Positions 19,945 to 29,491 of a stretch of DNA of 41,922 nt are shown in pieces. Position 1 is the stretch's first letter, and every line of letters begins with the position of its first letter. This DNA comes from Candidatus Magasanikiibacteriota bacterium. GTDB taxonomy: Bacteria; Patescibacteriota; Patescibacteriia; Magasanikbacterales; UBA922. The notes beneath the pieces were generated by a model. The model had not been told where the DNA came from. It searched no databases and saw nothing but the letters and a program-made list of their open reading frames with translations. The position numbers and the translations under genes were made by a program. Where the stretch lies: contig CAILTG010000082.1 in assembly GCA_903837125.1 (NCBI GenBank), positions 1-41,922 on the forward strand, given 5' to 3'.

Positions 19945-20733
19945 ATGTTAATTACCGTCACCGAACTTATTGGCAAAAGCCTAGAATTTTATAGAAAGAA
20001 TGCTCTACTTTTTTTGAAGTACATGCTCTTACTTTTTATTCCCGCCGGCATCACCGCCGTTATTTCCTCCATTGTTGGTCCATTTATCAATAGTCTCATG
20101 ACCTATGGTTTCGGCCTGCCAATTCTACTATATCTTTTAGTAATCATTATTTGCTTTATTTTTAGTCTGTGGATCAACATTTCCTTTATCAAAGCCATTG
20201 CAAAGTGTCTAAAAGGAGAAAAGATTCTTCCTATAAAAGAAGAATTCCAACTTAATTTAAATTTGCTCTGGCCGGTCATCTTAACTAGTGTGTTAACTTC
20301 AGTATTTATTTTGCTAGGTTTTATACTAGTGGTAATTCCCGGTATTATAATTTCTGTTTGGCTGGCTTTTTCAATAACTGTACTGGTTTTGGAAAATAAA
20401 AAACCAATGGAAGCCATTAAAACCAGTAAAGAATTATGCCGCAGAAGATGGTGGGCAGTTTTATGGCGTCTATTTGCCCCAGCCTTAGTATTCAATCTAG
20501 CACTTTTGGCTGTTCAGTGGCTGGTAAACACACCTTACAATTTAATACTCAATGAAAGTTTAAGTACCCACCCCTCAACTCTACTTTTTGTTTCAATAAT
20601 TTTTACCATTCTTAATACTATTGTGGCCCTGCTTTTTGCTCCATTATCTATTATTTTTCAAACTGTGCTTTATTTTAATTTAAAAGAAACACCACTACCA
20701 GAGCCACTACCAATGGAACTAAGCAATAAATAA
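19945..20733 (+). CDS. Polytopic membrane protein
   Basis: 262 aa; about six TM segments. Confidence 0.65.
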   Translation: MLITVTELIGKSLEFYRKNALLFLKYMLLLFIPAGITAVISSIVGPFINSLMTYGFGLPILLYLLVIIICFIFSLWINISFIKAIAKCLKGEKILPIKEEFQLNLNLLWPVILTSVLTSVFILLGFILVVIPGIIISVWLAFSITVLVLENKKPMEAIKTSKELCRRRWWAVLWRLFAPALVFNLALLAVQWLVNTPYNLILNESLSTHPSTLLFVSIIFTILNTIVALLFAPLSIIFQTVLYFNLKETPLPEPLPMELSNK

Positions 20734-20742
20734 TTCAAATCA

Positions 20743-20764
20743 GGCCCCCGCTAGGGGGTCTTTT
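20743..20764 (+). terminator. Terminator after 19945-20733
   Basis: GGCCCCC-GCTA-GGGGGTCTTTT. Confidence 0.75.
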
Positions 20765-20812
20765 CAATTAAGGACGGTAGTGGTAAAATTGATAAATAAA
20801 ATAACCATGTTC

Positions 20813-20892
20813 GAATATACAAATAAATTTACGAATGTACAAATATATCACGATTCGTAAATTCGTATTAAATTCGTACATTCATAAATACT
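20813..20892. repeat. Inverted-repeat spacer directly upstream of gatB
   Basis: TTCGAATATACAAATAAATTTACGAATGTACAAAT / ATTCGTAAATTCGTATTAAATTCGTACATTC. Confidence 0.6.
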
Positions 20893-22434
20893 ATGCCTCA
20901 ATACACAACAATAATTGGGATGGAAGTACACGTAGAGCTTAAAACCAAAAGCAAAATGTTTTGTAGTTGCCCTAATGATCCGGATTTAAAAGAACCAAAT
21001 ATCAATATCTGCCCCATTTGTTTGGCCCATCCAGGAACTTTACCGGTACCCAATAAACAAGCCATTGCTTGGACAGTGCTTATCGGTCGTGCCTTTGACT
21101 GTTCCATTCGCGAACTTTCTAAATTTGATCGCAAGCATTATTTTTATCCTGATCTGCCTAAAGGTTATCAAATCTCTCAATACGACGAACCAATTGCCGA
21201 ACGCGGTTCAATTACTTTAAAATTTCCTTTAAATGACAATTTAAGAGACGAAGCCAAAATTGGTATCACCCGCGCTCATTTGGAAGAAGATACAGCTAAA
21301 TTATTACATGACACCGACGGTAATACTCTGGTTGATTTTAATCGCGCTGGCACGCCGTTAGTAGAAATCGTCACTGACCCTGATTTTAAATCTGCCTTAG
21401 AAGCCAAAACTTATTGCCAAGAATTGCGTTCCATTTTTAGATATTTAAATGTATCTGATGCAGACATGGAAAAGGGTCACCTGCGCTGTGAAGCCAATAT
21501 TTCTGTACAAGAAGCTGGCAAATTTGAAATTGTCGATGGAATAGTAAAACCGCTTGGCAATTATAAACTAAACAATAAAGTAGAAGTAAAAAACATCAAC
21601 TCTTTCAAAGCTGTAGAAAAAGCTATTGATTTTGAAATTAAAAGACAGACAGAATTATTGGAAAAAAATGAAGGCTGGCCGCAACAAACTCGCGGTTGGG
21701 ATGATAATAAAGGCGAGACGGTGTTACAACGCATTAAAGAAAATGCTGCTGATTATCGCTACTTCCCAGATCCAGACATTCCTCCATTTCATCCCTTAAA
21801 ATTGGCTGGAAAAATAATTATTCCTGAATTACCGCAAGAAAAAAGAACCAGATTCCACGAAGAATATGAATTATCTTATGCTGATGCTAAAATTTTGAGT
21901 GAAGACAAACTTTTGGCTGATTTTACCGATGAAGTGATGAGCGAACTTACTGAATGGCTGGATTCTTTACCAGAATCAAAAAATAAAGCTGAAAATATAC
22001 CACAAAAAACTGCCCGTTTAGCTGGTGGTTGGATCACCAGTAAACTTTTAGGAGCTCTAAATGAAAAAGAGCTGGATATTAGCCAAATTAAATTTTCCGC
22101 AGAAAATTTTGCCGAACTAATTGCCCTAGTTTACGACAATCGCGTTAATTCTACCAATGCCTACAAAATTCTACTGATTATGATTGGTTCGGATAAGGAC
22201 CAAGACCCTACCCACATTATGGAAGACAAAGGCTGGGGACAAGTAGCTGATGAAAATCAACTGGGCGGAGTGGTAGATGAAGTAATAAAAAATTACCCCA
22301 CCCAAGTAGCCCAATTTAAAGCTGGTAAAGACCCGATTTTACAATTTTTAAAAGGTATGGCGATGAAAGCAACCGAAGGTTCGGCCGATCCAGTGGTGGT
22401 GGAGAAATTATTAAGAGAAAAAATGAAGAATTAA
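20893..22434 (+). CDS. gatB: Asp-tRNA(Asn)/Glu-tRNA(Gln) amidotransferase subunit B
   Basis: TTIIGMEVHVELKTKSKMFCSC, KFDRKHYFYPDLPKGYQISQYD, DFNRAGTPLVEIVTDPD, YRYFPDPDIPP. Confidence 0.96.
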   Translation: MPQYTTIIGMEVHVELKTKSKMFCSCPNDPDLKEPNINICPICLAHPGTLPVPNKQAIAWTVLIGRAFDCSIRELSKFDRKHYFYPDLPKGYQISQYDEPIAERGSITLKFPLNDNLRDEAKIGITRAHLEEDTAKLLHDTDGNTLVDFNRAGTPLVEIVTDPDFKSALEAKTYCQELRSIFRYLNVSDADMEKGHLRCEANISVQEAGKFEIVDGIVKPLGNYKLNNKVEVKNINSFKAVEKAIDFEIKRQTELLEKNEGWPQQTRGWDDNKGETVLQRIKENAADYRYFPDPDIPPFHPLKLAGKIIIPELPQEKRTRFHEEYELSYADAKILSEDKLLADFTDEVMSELTEWLDSLPESKNKAENIPQKTARLAGGWITSKLLGALNEKELDISQIKFSAENFAELIALVYDNRVNSTNAYKILLIMIGSDKDQDPTHIMEDKGWGQVADENQLGGVVDEVIKNYPTQVAQFKAGKDPILQFLKGMAMKATEGSADPVVVEKLLREKMKN

Positions 22435-22451
22435 AATTACAAAGTAAAGCT

Positions 22452-23798
22452 ATGTCATTATTAACAATCTCTCCCATTGACGGCCGCTATGCCGAAGAAA
22501 CAAAAGAACTTTCAAACTATTTTTCCGAAATGGCTTTATTTAAATATCGTACATTGGTTGAAATAGAATATTTAATTGCTCTTAATCACTGCTTAAAGTT
22601 AAAACCAACTTTTACCAACGAGCAAATAAAAAAATTAAGAAATTTATATCAAAATTTTTCTACTACCGCTGCCGAAGAAATAAAAACCATTGAACAAAAA
22701 ACTAACCACGATGTTAAAGCTGTAGAATATTTTCTGCAAGCCCAATTCAAAAAAAATAACCTTACTCAACATCTACCTTTCATCCACTTTGCGTTAACCA
22801 GCGAAGACACCAACAATCTTGCCTACCGTTTGATGTGGCAAAAAGCAATTAAAAATATTTATCTACCATTACTTATTGATCTGCAAAAAAATCTTAAAAA
22901 AATGGCAAAAAAAAATTCAGACATTCCACTCTTATCTCTTACCCATGGACAGCCAGCCACTCCTACGACTGTAGGTAAAGAATTAAATATTTTTGCTACA
23001 CGTTTAGAAAGACAAATTAAACAATTACAAAAACAGCAACTGCAAGGAAAATTAAACGGCGCTACCGGTACTTTTGGCGCTCACACCATTGCTTATCCAG
23101 AAATTGACTGGTTAAATTTTAGCCAAAAATTCATTACCTCTTTAGAATTAGCACCAAACTTAGTTACTACTCAAGTGGAAACAAATGATTCCTTAATTGA
23201 AAGCTACCAAAATATCATTAGAATCAATTCAATTCTAATTGATTTATGTCGAGATTTTTGGCTTTACATTAGCCGGGGAATTTTCAAACAACAAAAAAAA
23301 GAGGCAGAAGTTGGCTCCAGCACCATGCCCCACAAAATTAATCCTATTCAATTTGAAAATGCTGAAGGGAACCTTGGTTTGGCCAATGCTTATTTCAACT
23401 ATTTAACTGATACTTTACCTATTTCTCGTTTACAAAGAGATTTAAGTGGCAGTACGGTAATTAGAAACCAAGGTGTGCCATTCACCCATTCATTTTTGGC
23501 AATTAAACAAATAGTCAAAGGCTTAGAAAGAATTACCATTGACGTTGATAAAATAAACCAAGAATTAACTGAACATCCAGAAGTACTAAGCGAAGCAATC
23601 CAAACAATTTTTAGAAAATATGGCGATGATACAGCATACGAAAAATTAAAAGAATTAACCCGTGGCCAAAAAATAACCAAAGAAATTTTAAAAAAAATAA
23701 TTAATGAAGGTGATTTACCAATTATAGAAAAAAACAAGCTATTATCATTAACCCCACAAAATTACTTAGGATTAGCCAAAAAACTGGCCAAAATTTAA
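22452..23798 (+). CDS. purB: Adenylosuccinate lyase
   Basis: LTISPIDGRYAEETKELSNYFSEMALFKYRTLVEIEYL, SSTMPHKINPIQFENAEGNLGLAN. Confidence 0.94.
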   Translation: MSLLTISPIDGRYAEETKELSNYFSEMALFKYRTLVEIEYLIALNHCLKLKPTFTNEQIKKLRNLYQNFSTTAAEEIKTIEQKTNHDVKAVEYFLQAQFKKNNLTQHLPFIHFALTSEDTNNLAYRLMWQKAIKNIYLPLLIDLQKNLKKMAKKNSDIPLLSLTHGQPATPTTVGKELNIFATRLERQIKQLQKQQLQGKLNGATGTFGAHTIAYPEIDWLNFSQKFITSLELAPNLVTTQVETNDSLIESYQNIIRINSILIDLCRDFWLYISRGIFKQQKKEAEVGSSTMPHKINPIQFENAEGNLGLANAYFNYLTDTLPISRLQRDLSGSTVIRNQGVPFTHSFLAIKQIVKGLERITIDVDKINQELTEHPEVLSEAIQTIFRKYGDDTAYEKLKELTRGQKITKEILKKIINEGDLPIIEKNKLLSLTPQNYLGLAKKLAKI

Positions 23799-23824
23799 TT
23801 CCCAATTATCCACACTTTGCAGCC

Positions 23825-23853
23825 TTGCCGATAAAAACAATTAATGCTAAACT
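23825..23853 (+). promoter_or_regulatory. Promoter upstream of the CodA-like gene
   Basis: TTGCCG-17 nt-TAAACT with extended -10 TGC. Confidence 0.5.
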
Positions 23854-23862
23854 ACCCCCGAT

Positions 23863-23901
23863 ATGAAACATTTAGACGATACAATCTACAAAAACTTTTA
23901 A
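23863..23901 (+). other. Short candidate leader ORF (MKHLDDTIYKNF)
   Basis: ATG AAA CAT TTA GAC GAT ACA ATC TAC AAA AAC TTT TAA between promoter and terminator. Confidence 0.35.
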
Positions 23902-23907
23902 CAACCG

Positions 23908-23932
23908 GCCACCCGAAGAGGGTGGCTTTTTT
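23908..23932 (+). terminator. Intrinsic terminator just upstream of the CodA-like start codon
   Basis: GCCACCC-GAAGA-GGGTGGC-TTTTTT; start codon at 23941. Confidence 0.85.
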
Positions 23933-23940
23933 AAAAAAAT

Positions 23941-24912
23941 ATGCAACCATGGAATTTAAAAACCCAACTGCTTGAAAATATAGAAAAAAATGGCGGCTTT
24001 GTAAATTGTCACGCTCATTTTGACAAAGCTTTTTATATTACCAAAGAAGGTTTGGATTTGAGTATGAAACTGCATATGAAAGAAAAATGGAATTTAAGCG
24101 ATCAGATAAAGAGAAGTTCTACTCAAGAACAAATTGAAGAGCGCCTCTGTACAGCCCTGGATATAATGCTCTCTCAAGGGGTAAAATTGGCCTCAAGTTT
24201 TGTAGATGCTTACGAGGCAGTAAATCACAAAGCGATTGATGCTGCTTTAAAAGTAAAACAAAATTACAAAGATAAAATAAAATTTTTAATTGCCACTCAA
24301 CCTTTGGGCGGTTTAATAACCCCAGAAGCTAAAAAACTATACGAAGAAATCACAGCCAAAGCCGATATTGCCGGTGGTCTGCCTTCCAAAGACCGTCCAC
24401 GCGAAGATGAAAACCTAAATAATTTATTTTCTATTGCCAAAAACTTAAATAAACCAATTCACGTGCATATAGATCAAGAAAATGATATAACAGAAAGAGA
24501 TACAGAAAAACTAATCAAAACCACAATTAAACATGGCTACCAAGGACGGGTAGTGGCTGTGCATGTAATTTCCGTCTCTGCCCAACCCCAAGAATACCGG
24601 CGGGAACTATACAAAAAAATAGCCGACGCCGGAATATTTGTCGTTGTTTGTCCAAGCGCTGGCTTATCAATGAAACAGCCAGACCAAATTTCACCTACGC
24701 ATAATTGTATTGCTAATGTGGCAGAAATGATTGAGGCAGGCCTGACAATTGGAATTGGCTGTGACAATATTCATGATTTTTACCAACCATTTATTGACGG
24801 CGACCTGTGGACCGAATTAAGAATGTTGCAAGAAGCCTGCCGTTATTACAATTTTGAAGAATTATTAAAAATTGCCACCACAAATGGCAAAAAAATATTA
24901 GAAATTCGCTAA
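23941..24912 (+). CDS. CodA-like metal-dependent amidohydrolase
   Basis: NCHAHFDKAF, HVHIDQEN, AVHVISV, CPSAGLSMKQ, IGCDNIHDFYQPF resemble cytosine deaminase motifs; substrate not certain. Confidence 0.75.
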   Translation: MQPWNLKTQLLENIEKNGGFVNCHAHFDKAFYITKEGLDLSMKLHMKEKWNLSDQIKRSSTQEQIEERLCTALDIMLSQGVKLASSFVDAYEAVNHKAIDAALKVKQNYKDKIKFLIATQPLGGLITPEAKKLYEEITAKADIAGGLPSKDRPREDENLNNLFSIAKNLNKPIHVHIDQENDITERDTEKLIKTTIKHGYQGRVVAVHVISVSAQPQEYRRELYKKIADAGIFVVVCPSAGLSMKQPDQISPTHNCIANVAEMIEAGLTIGIGCDNIHDFYQPFIDGDLWTELRMLQEACRYYNFEELLKIATTNGKKILEIR

Positions 24913-24913
24913 T

Positions 24914-25032
24914 TTCGAACCCGGCAGGGTGAGAAATCCCTTTCCCACACATTGGATGTTGTGTTAAATAAAAAATTTTAAAAGCAAATTAAAATCCCTA
25001 AAAAGGGATCCCTCACCTTTGGGTTCGGGATT
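24914..25032. repeat. Inverted-repeat element, copy 2
   Basis: TTCGAACCCGGCAGGGTGAGAAATCCCTTT ... AAAGGGATCCCTCACCTTTGGGTTCGGGATT. Confidence 0.8.
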
Positions 25033-25046
25033 AAGCAAAAATTTTT

Positions 25047-26336
25047 ATGGCTAAACTTTGGCAAACTGCCTCGACAAAATTACACCCGCTCGCGGAAAAA
25101 TATACGGTAGGCAACGACTACGAATTGGACAATCGTTTATTGCCATATGACATTGAGGCCTCTAAGGCCCACGCCGAAGCCCTGGTTAAATTAAAAATTT
25201 TAACCAAAACAGAAAAAGAAAAGTTAGTTGCCGGCCTAAATGAAATTTTAAAACTCCATGAGGAAGGAAAATTTGTCATCACCCAAGCAGACGAAGACTG
25301 TCATACTGCTATTGAAAATTATTTAGTACAAAAATTAGGACAACTTGGAAAAAAAATCCACACTTGCAGGTCAAGAAATGACCAAGTGCTAGTGGCTACC
25401 CGCCTTTACACCCGCAAAAAATTGAAACAAATTAGCGAGGAATTAATTAAATTGGAAAAAATATTTTTAAAAACAGCCAAAAAATACGAATTTTTACCCT
25501 TGCCTGGTTATACCCACACCCGTCGCGCTATGCCTTCAAGTATTGGCCACTGGTCCGCGGCCTACTTAGAAGAAATGATTAATGACCACATGCTTTTGGA
25601 AACTGCTTACAAACTTAATGATCAAAACCCTATGGGCGCGGCTGCTGGTTTTGGCATCAATATGCCTCTTGATCGCCACCTCACCACCAAACTAATGAAA
25701 TTTAAAAGATTACAAATTAATTCGCTTTATTGCGTGAACAGTCGTGGTTCCACTGAAAGTTTTATCTTGTCGGTCTGCACCAAAATTATGATGACCCTAG
25801 GACGACTGGCCAATGAACTAATTTGGTTTACTACTCCAGAATTTAATTTTTTTGATTTACCCTTAGAATTTACCACGGGCTCTTCCATTATGCCCCAAAA
25901 ACGCAATCCTGATGTATTTGAAATTGTACGCAGTAATGTTAATGTAATTGTCGCCTTACAAACTCAAGTAAAAGATATTAGTAAAAATTTAATTAGCGGC
26001 TACAATCGCGACACTCAACTTACCAAAGAACCTTTAATTAAAGGTTTGGGAATAACCAGACGCAGTTTGGAAATAATGGGAGTGGTAATGACTAAAATTA
26101 AACCCAAAAAAGAAGTGCTGATGAAATCACTCACCCCAGAATTGTTTGCTGTACATGAAGCCAACCGCTTGGTTAAAAATGGCATGCCCTTCCGTGATGC
26201 GTATCAATATATAAAAGAAAATTTGGACAAATTAAAAGTATCTGATCCGGTTAAGGCTATTAAAGAAGTGACTTCTCTTGGTGGACCGGGAAATTTAGGC
26301 CTAGAATATTATAAAATTGATAAACCTTTAAAATAA
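25047..26336 (+). CDS. argH: Argininosuccinate lyase-like protein
   Basis: DEDCHTAIENYL, CRSRNDQVLVATRLY, GSSIMPQKRNPDVFEIVR; motif variant GYTHTRRAMPSS. Confidence 0.82.
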   Translation: MAKLWQTASTKLHPLAEKYTVGNDYELDNRLLPYDIEASKAHAEALVKLKILTKTEKEKLVAGLNEILKLHEEGKFVITQADEDCHTAIENYLVQKLGQLGKKIHTCRSRNDQVLVATRLYTRKKLKQISEELIKLEKIFLKTAKKYEFLPLPGYTHTRRAMPSSIGHWSAAYLEEMINDHMLLETAYKLNDQNPMGAAAGFGINMPLDRHLTTKLMKFKRLQINSLYCVNSRGSTESFILSVCTKIMMTLGRLANELIWFTTPEFNFFDLPLEFTTGSSIMPQKRNPDVFEIVRSNVNVIVALQTQVKDISKNLISGYNRDTQLTKEPLIKGLGITRRSLEIMGVVMTKIKPKKEVLMKSLTPELFAVHEANRLVKNGMPFRDAYQYIKENLDKLKVSDPVKAIKEVTSLGGPGNLGLEYYKIDKPLK

Positions 26337-26337
26337 T

Positions 26338-27660
26338 ATGAAAATACTTTACGGCGAAGAAACCAAAAAAGCTATAGATAATTTTATTGTTACCGGTCAC
26401 CCATTTTCAGCGCGGCTGGCACACCGCTTATCAATGGTAAAAATTGCGGCGGCCAAAGCCAATGAGACAACCAAAATTTTACCAAAAAAAATTAGTACAG
26501 CTATTTGTCAGGCAGCTGAAGAAATTATCAGGCACGACTACGATGACAATATCGTGGTAGACATGATCCAAGGTGGAGCGGGCACCTCTATTAACATGAA
26601 CGTAAATGAAATTATTGCCGCGCGCGCTGAGGAAATCCTAAACGACGGTACAATTATCCATCCTCTTGATCATGTTAACCTCTCACAATCAACCAATGAC
26701 GTGGTCCCAACTGCAATGAAAATAGCCACCTTACAATTAATTGATAAACTCTTGGAAAAATATGAAAAGTACGCCGGAGTCATGGAACAAAAAGCAGTTG
26801 AATTTAAAACCGTACTGAAAATTGGCCGCACGCACTTGCAAGACGCCATCCCCATGACGCTAGGACAGGAATTTGGCGCTCACGCAGCGGCAGCACGCGC
26901 CGATATTGCCAGAATTAAACGCACTAGGCCAGGTTTATTTGAAGTCAATTTGGGTGGAACGGCAATTGGCACTGGGCTTAATGCTACCCGTGAATATCAA
27001 AAAATTGCCATAGAATATTTAGCCAAGCGCACTGGTTACCCACTCAAAGCAGCTAAAAATTTAATTTATGCCACTCAATATGCTGACAGTTTTATGGAGG
27101 TAAGCGCCATGCTCACAGTAATTGCCGCAAATTTGATTAAATGCATGAATGATTTACGTTTCTTAGCCTCTGGCCCAAGAACAGGTTTATCAGAAATAAA
27201 ATTTGATACTTTGCAAAAAGGTTCCTCAATTATGCCAGGCAAAATAAATCCAGTTTTGGCAGAAACAGTTAATCAAATTTGTTTCCAAATTATTGGCAAT
27301 AACCAAGCCACTTTTATGGCCGTACAGGCTGGGCAACTAGAATTAAATGTAATGCTACCCATAGTAGCTAAAAATCTTTTTGAATCTATCAATTCTCTGG
27401 CCAACGGTCTAGAAGTATTTACTAACAAAGCTCTTAAAACTTTACAAGCAAATACTGAACAGTGCCGAAAGCTCTTAGAAAATAGTTTTGCTCTGGCTAC
27501 GATTTTAACGCCAAAACTTGGTTATGATAAAGCTACTGCAATAGTAAAACAGGCCACAGCAGAAAATAAATCACTTAAACAAATACTAATAGAAAAAAAA
27601 TTAATGACTGAACAAGAATTTGATAAATTACTCAAAAACCCTAAGCTAGTTGGCTGGTAA
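26338..27660 (+). CDS. aspA: Aspartate ammonia-lyase (aspartase/fumarase class II)
   Basis: MIQGGAGTSINMNVNEIIAARA, SQSTNDVVPTAMK, GSSIMPGKINPVLAETVNQICFQIIGNNQA...GQLELNVMLPI (more AspA-like than FumC-like). Confidence 0.8.
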   Translation: MKILYGEETKKAIDNFIVTGHPFSARLAHRLSMVKIAAAKANETTKILPKKISTAICQAAEEIIRHDYDDNIVVDMIQGGAGTSINMNVNEIIAARAEEILNDGTIIHPLDHVNLSQSTNDVVPTAMKIATLQLIDKLLEKYEKYAGVMEQKAVEFKTVLKIGRTHLQDAIPMTLGQEFGAHAAAARADIARIKRTRPGLFEVNLGGTAIGTGLNATREYQKIAIEYLAKRTGYPLKAAKNLIYATQYADSFMEVSAMLTVIAANLIKCMNDLRFLASGPRTGLSEIKFDTLQKGSSIMPGKINPVLAETVNQICFQIIGNNQATFMAVQAGQLELNVMLPIVAKNLFESINSLANGLEVFTNKALKTLQANTEQCRKLLENSFALATILTPKLGYDKATAIVKQATAENKSLKQILIEKKLMTEQEFDKLLKNPKLVGW

Positions 27661-27667
27661 ACACTTT

Positions 27668-28576
27668 ATGCTTGAAACTTCTTTTCTTAACAAACAGTTC
27701 ACCAATCCCCTAGTTCTCGCCTCTGGTATTCTTGGGGTTACTGCCGCTAGTTTAAATAATGTTATTAAAAATGGTGCTGGCGGAGTAACTGTAAAATCTA
27801 TTTCACTTGAACCCAGAACCGGACATCCCAACCCCACCATGGTTCCTTACAAACATTTTTTTATCAATGCAGTAGGGCTTGCTAATCCAGGAATAGAAAA
27901 AGCGATTGAAGAATTAATCAAATTTAAAAAATTATCTAATGCTCCATTAATTGGGAGCATTTTTGCTGGCACACCAGAAGAATTCGGAGAAATTACCGAA
28001 CGGATTTGTGAAGCACCAATTGATTTTCTAGAAGTGGACATTTCTTGCCCTAACGTCAGCCGCGAATTTGGCGACCCTTTCGCCTATTCTGTTTCTGCGG
28101 TGGAAAAAATTACCAAATCAGTAAAAATTAAATCAAAAGTACCAATTTCTATTAAGTTATCTCCTAATGCTTGGAATATTGATGCAATTGCCAAAGCAGC
28201 TGAAGCCAGTGGTGCCAACGCTATTACTGCAGTAAACACCATTTCTGGAATGATGATTGATGTCCACGCCCGCCGACCAGTTCTACACAACAAACAAGGC
28301 GGAATTTCCGGTCCAGCTCTCTTCCCTATAGCCCTTAAATGCGTCTATGATATCTTTAAAGCGGTTAAAATCCCAATTATCGGTACTGGAGGGGTGACTA
28401 CGGGCGAAGACGCCCTAGCGATGATTATGGCAGGAGCCACTCTTGTTGGAGTTGGCTCAGCAGTATACTTTAGAGGAGTAGATTGTTTTGCTAAAATTAC
28501 CAGTGAAATGGAAGAAATAATGAAAGAAGAAAAAATAAAATCTTTAGATGAAATAAAAGGTGTTGCCCATTCTTAA
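27668..28576 (+). CDS. pyrD: Dihydroorotate dehydrogenase, class 1 (1B by PyrK neighbour)
   Basis: FTNPLVLASGILG, DISCPN (Cys base), KLSPNAWNI, NTISGMMIDVHARRPVLHNKQGGISGPALFPIAL, GTGGVTTGEDALAMIMAGA. Confidence 0.93.
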   Translation: MLETSFLNKQFTNPLVLASGILGVTAASLNNVIKNGAGGVTVKSISLEPRTGHPNPTMVPYKHFFINAVGLANPGIEKAIEELIKFKKLSNAPLIGSIFAGTPEEFGEITERICEAPIDFLEVDISCPNVSREFGDPFAYSVSAVEKITKSVKIKSKVPISIKLSPNAWNIDAIAKAAEASGANAITAVNTISGMMIDVHARRPVLHNKQGGISGPALFPIALKCVYDIFKAVKIPIIGTGGVTTGEDALAMIMAGATLVGVGSAVYFRGVDCFAKITSEMEEIMKEEKIKSLDEIKGVAHS

Positions 28577-28692
28577 AATTCACCTAATTATCTAATTACC
28601 TAATTCACCTAATAAAATTCCTAATATCAAATTCAAAAATTGTGTATTGGACATTTTATTAGAAATTAGGTGAATTAGGTGAATTGGAAATT
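28576..28692. repeat. Inverted-repeat spacer, AATTCACCTAAT/ATTAGGTGAATT family, copy 2
   Basis: Shares ATTTTATTAGAAATTAGGTGAATTAG exactly with 18507-18621. Confidence 0.85.
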
Positions 28693-29484
28693 ATGAATTT
28701 TCTTAAAATCTCCAAAATTGAAAAAGAAAACGAATTTGTAAAAACGTTCTATTTTAGTTTCTCATTAAACTCCAAGCCTGGTCAATTCGTCATGCTCTGG
28801 ATTCCAGGAATTGATCAAAAACCATTTTCTATTGCCCATGACGATGGCCAAACTTTTGGTTTAACAATTTTTAAACGCGGTGCCTTAACAGAAAAACTGT
28901 TTGAAATGAATGCTGGCGACCGAGTAGGTATTTCCGGTCCTTACGGCACTTTTTTTACTGTTCAACCAAACACTCATTATATTATGATAGCCGGTGGTTA
29001 TGGTGCCGCTCCGTTAGGATTTTTAGCTGAGAAAGTAACCAAAGAAAAAAATGTTAAAATTGATTTTATTGCTGGCGCTCGCAGTGCAGAAAATTTATTA
29101 TTTGAAGAACGTTTATTAAAAATACCAAACCTTACCTTGCACATTACTACCGACGACGGTTCAAAAGGACATAAAGGATACGTAACAGATTTACTTTCTA
29201 ATATAATTAATGTTGATTCGTGTAAAAATTTAGTGGTTACTTGTGGGCCAGAACTCATGCAAAAAAAAGTAATAGATTGCTGTAATCAATATAATGTTGA
29301 CTGTGAAGTAAGCATTGAACGCTATATGAAATGCGGTATTGGTGTTTGTGGACAATGTGCAGTGGATGATTTGGGGATTTGTATGTGTACCGAAGGACCA
29401 GTAGTTAAACGCGAATTGGCTAATAAAATTATAGAATTTGGAAAATATTATCGAGACAAAGCTGGCGAAAAAATATTCTTTTAA
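28693..29484 (+). CDS. pyrK: Dihydroorotate dehydrogenase electron transfer subunit
   Basis: FAD/NAD domain (KPFSIAHDD, MIAGGYGAAPLGFLAEK); 2Fe-2S CGIGVCGQCAVDDLGICMCTEGPV. Confidence 0.93.
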   Translation: MNFLKISKIEKENEFVKTFYFSFSLNSKPGQFVMLWIPGIDQKPFSIAHDDGQTFGLTIFKRGALTEKLFEMNAGDRVGISGPYGTFFTVQPNTHYIMIAGGYGAAPLGFLAEKVTKEKNVKIDFIAGARSAENLLFEERLLKIPNLTLHITTDDGSKGHKGYVTDLLSNIINVDSCKNLVVTCGPELMQKKVIDCCNQYNVDCEVSIERYMKCGIGVCGQCAVDDLGICMCTEGPVVKRELANKIIEFGKYYRDKAGEKIFF

Positions 29485-29491
29485 TTAATAT

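Noticed and set aside
20103-20495. Minus-strand ORF of 130 aa
   Set aside because: Antisense to a membrane protein gene; composition is that of a mirrored frame.
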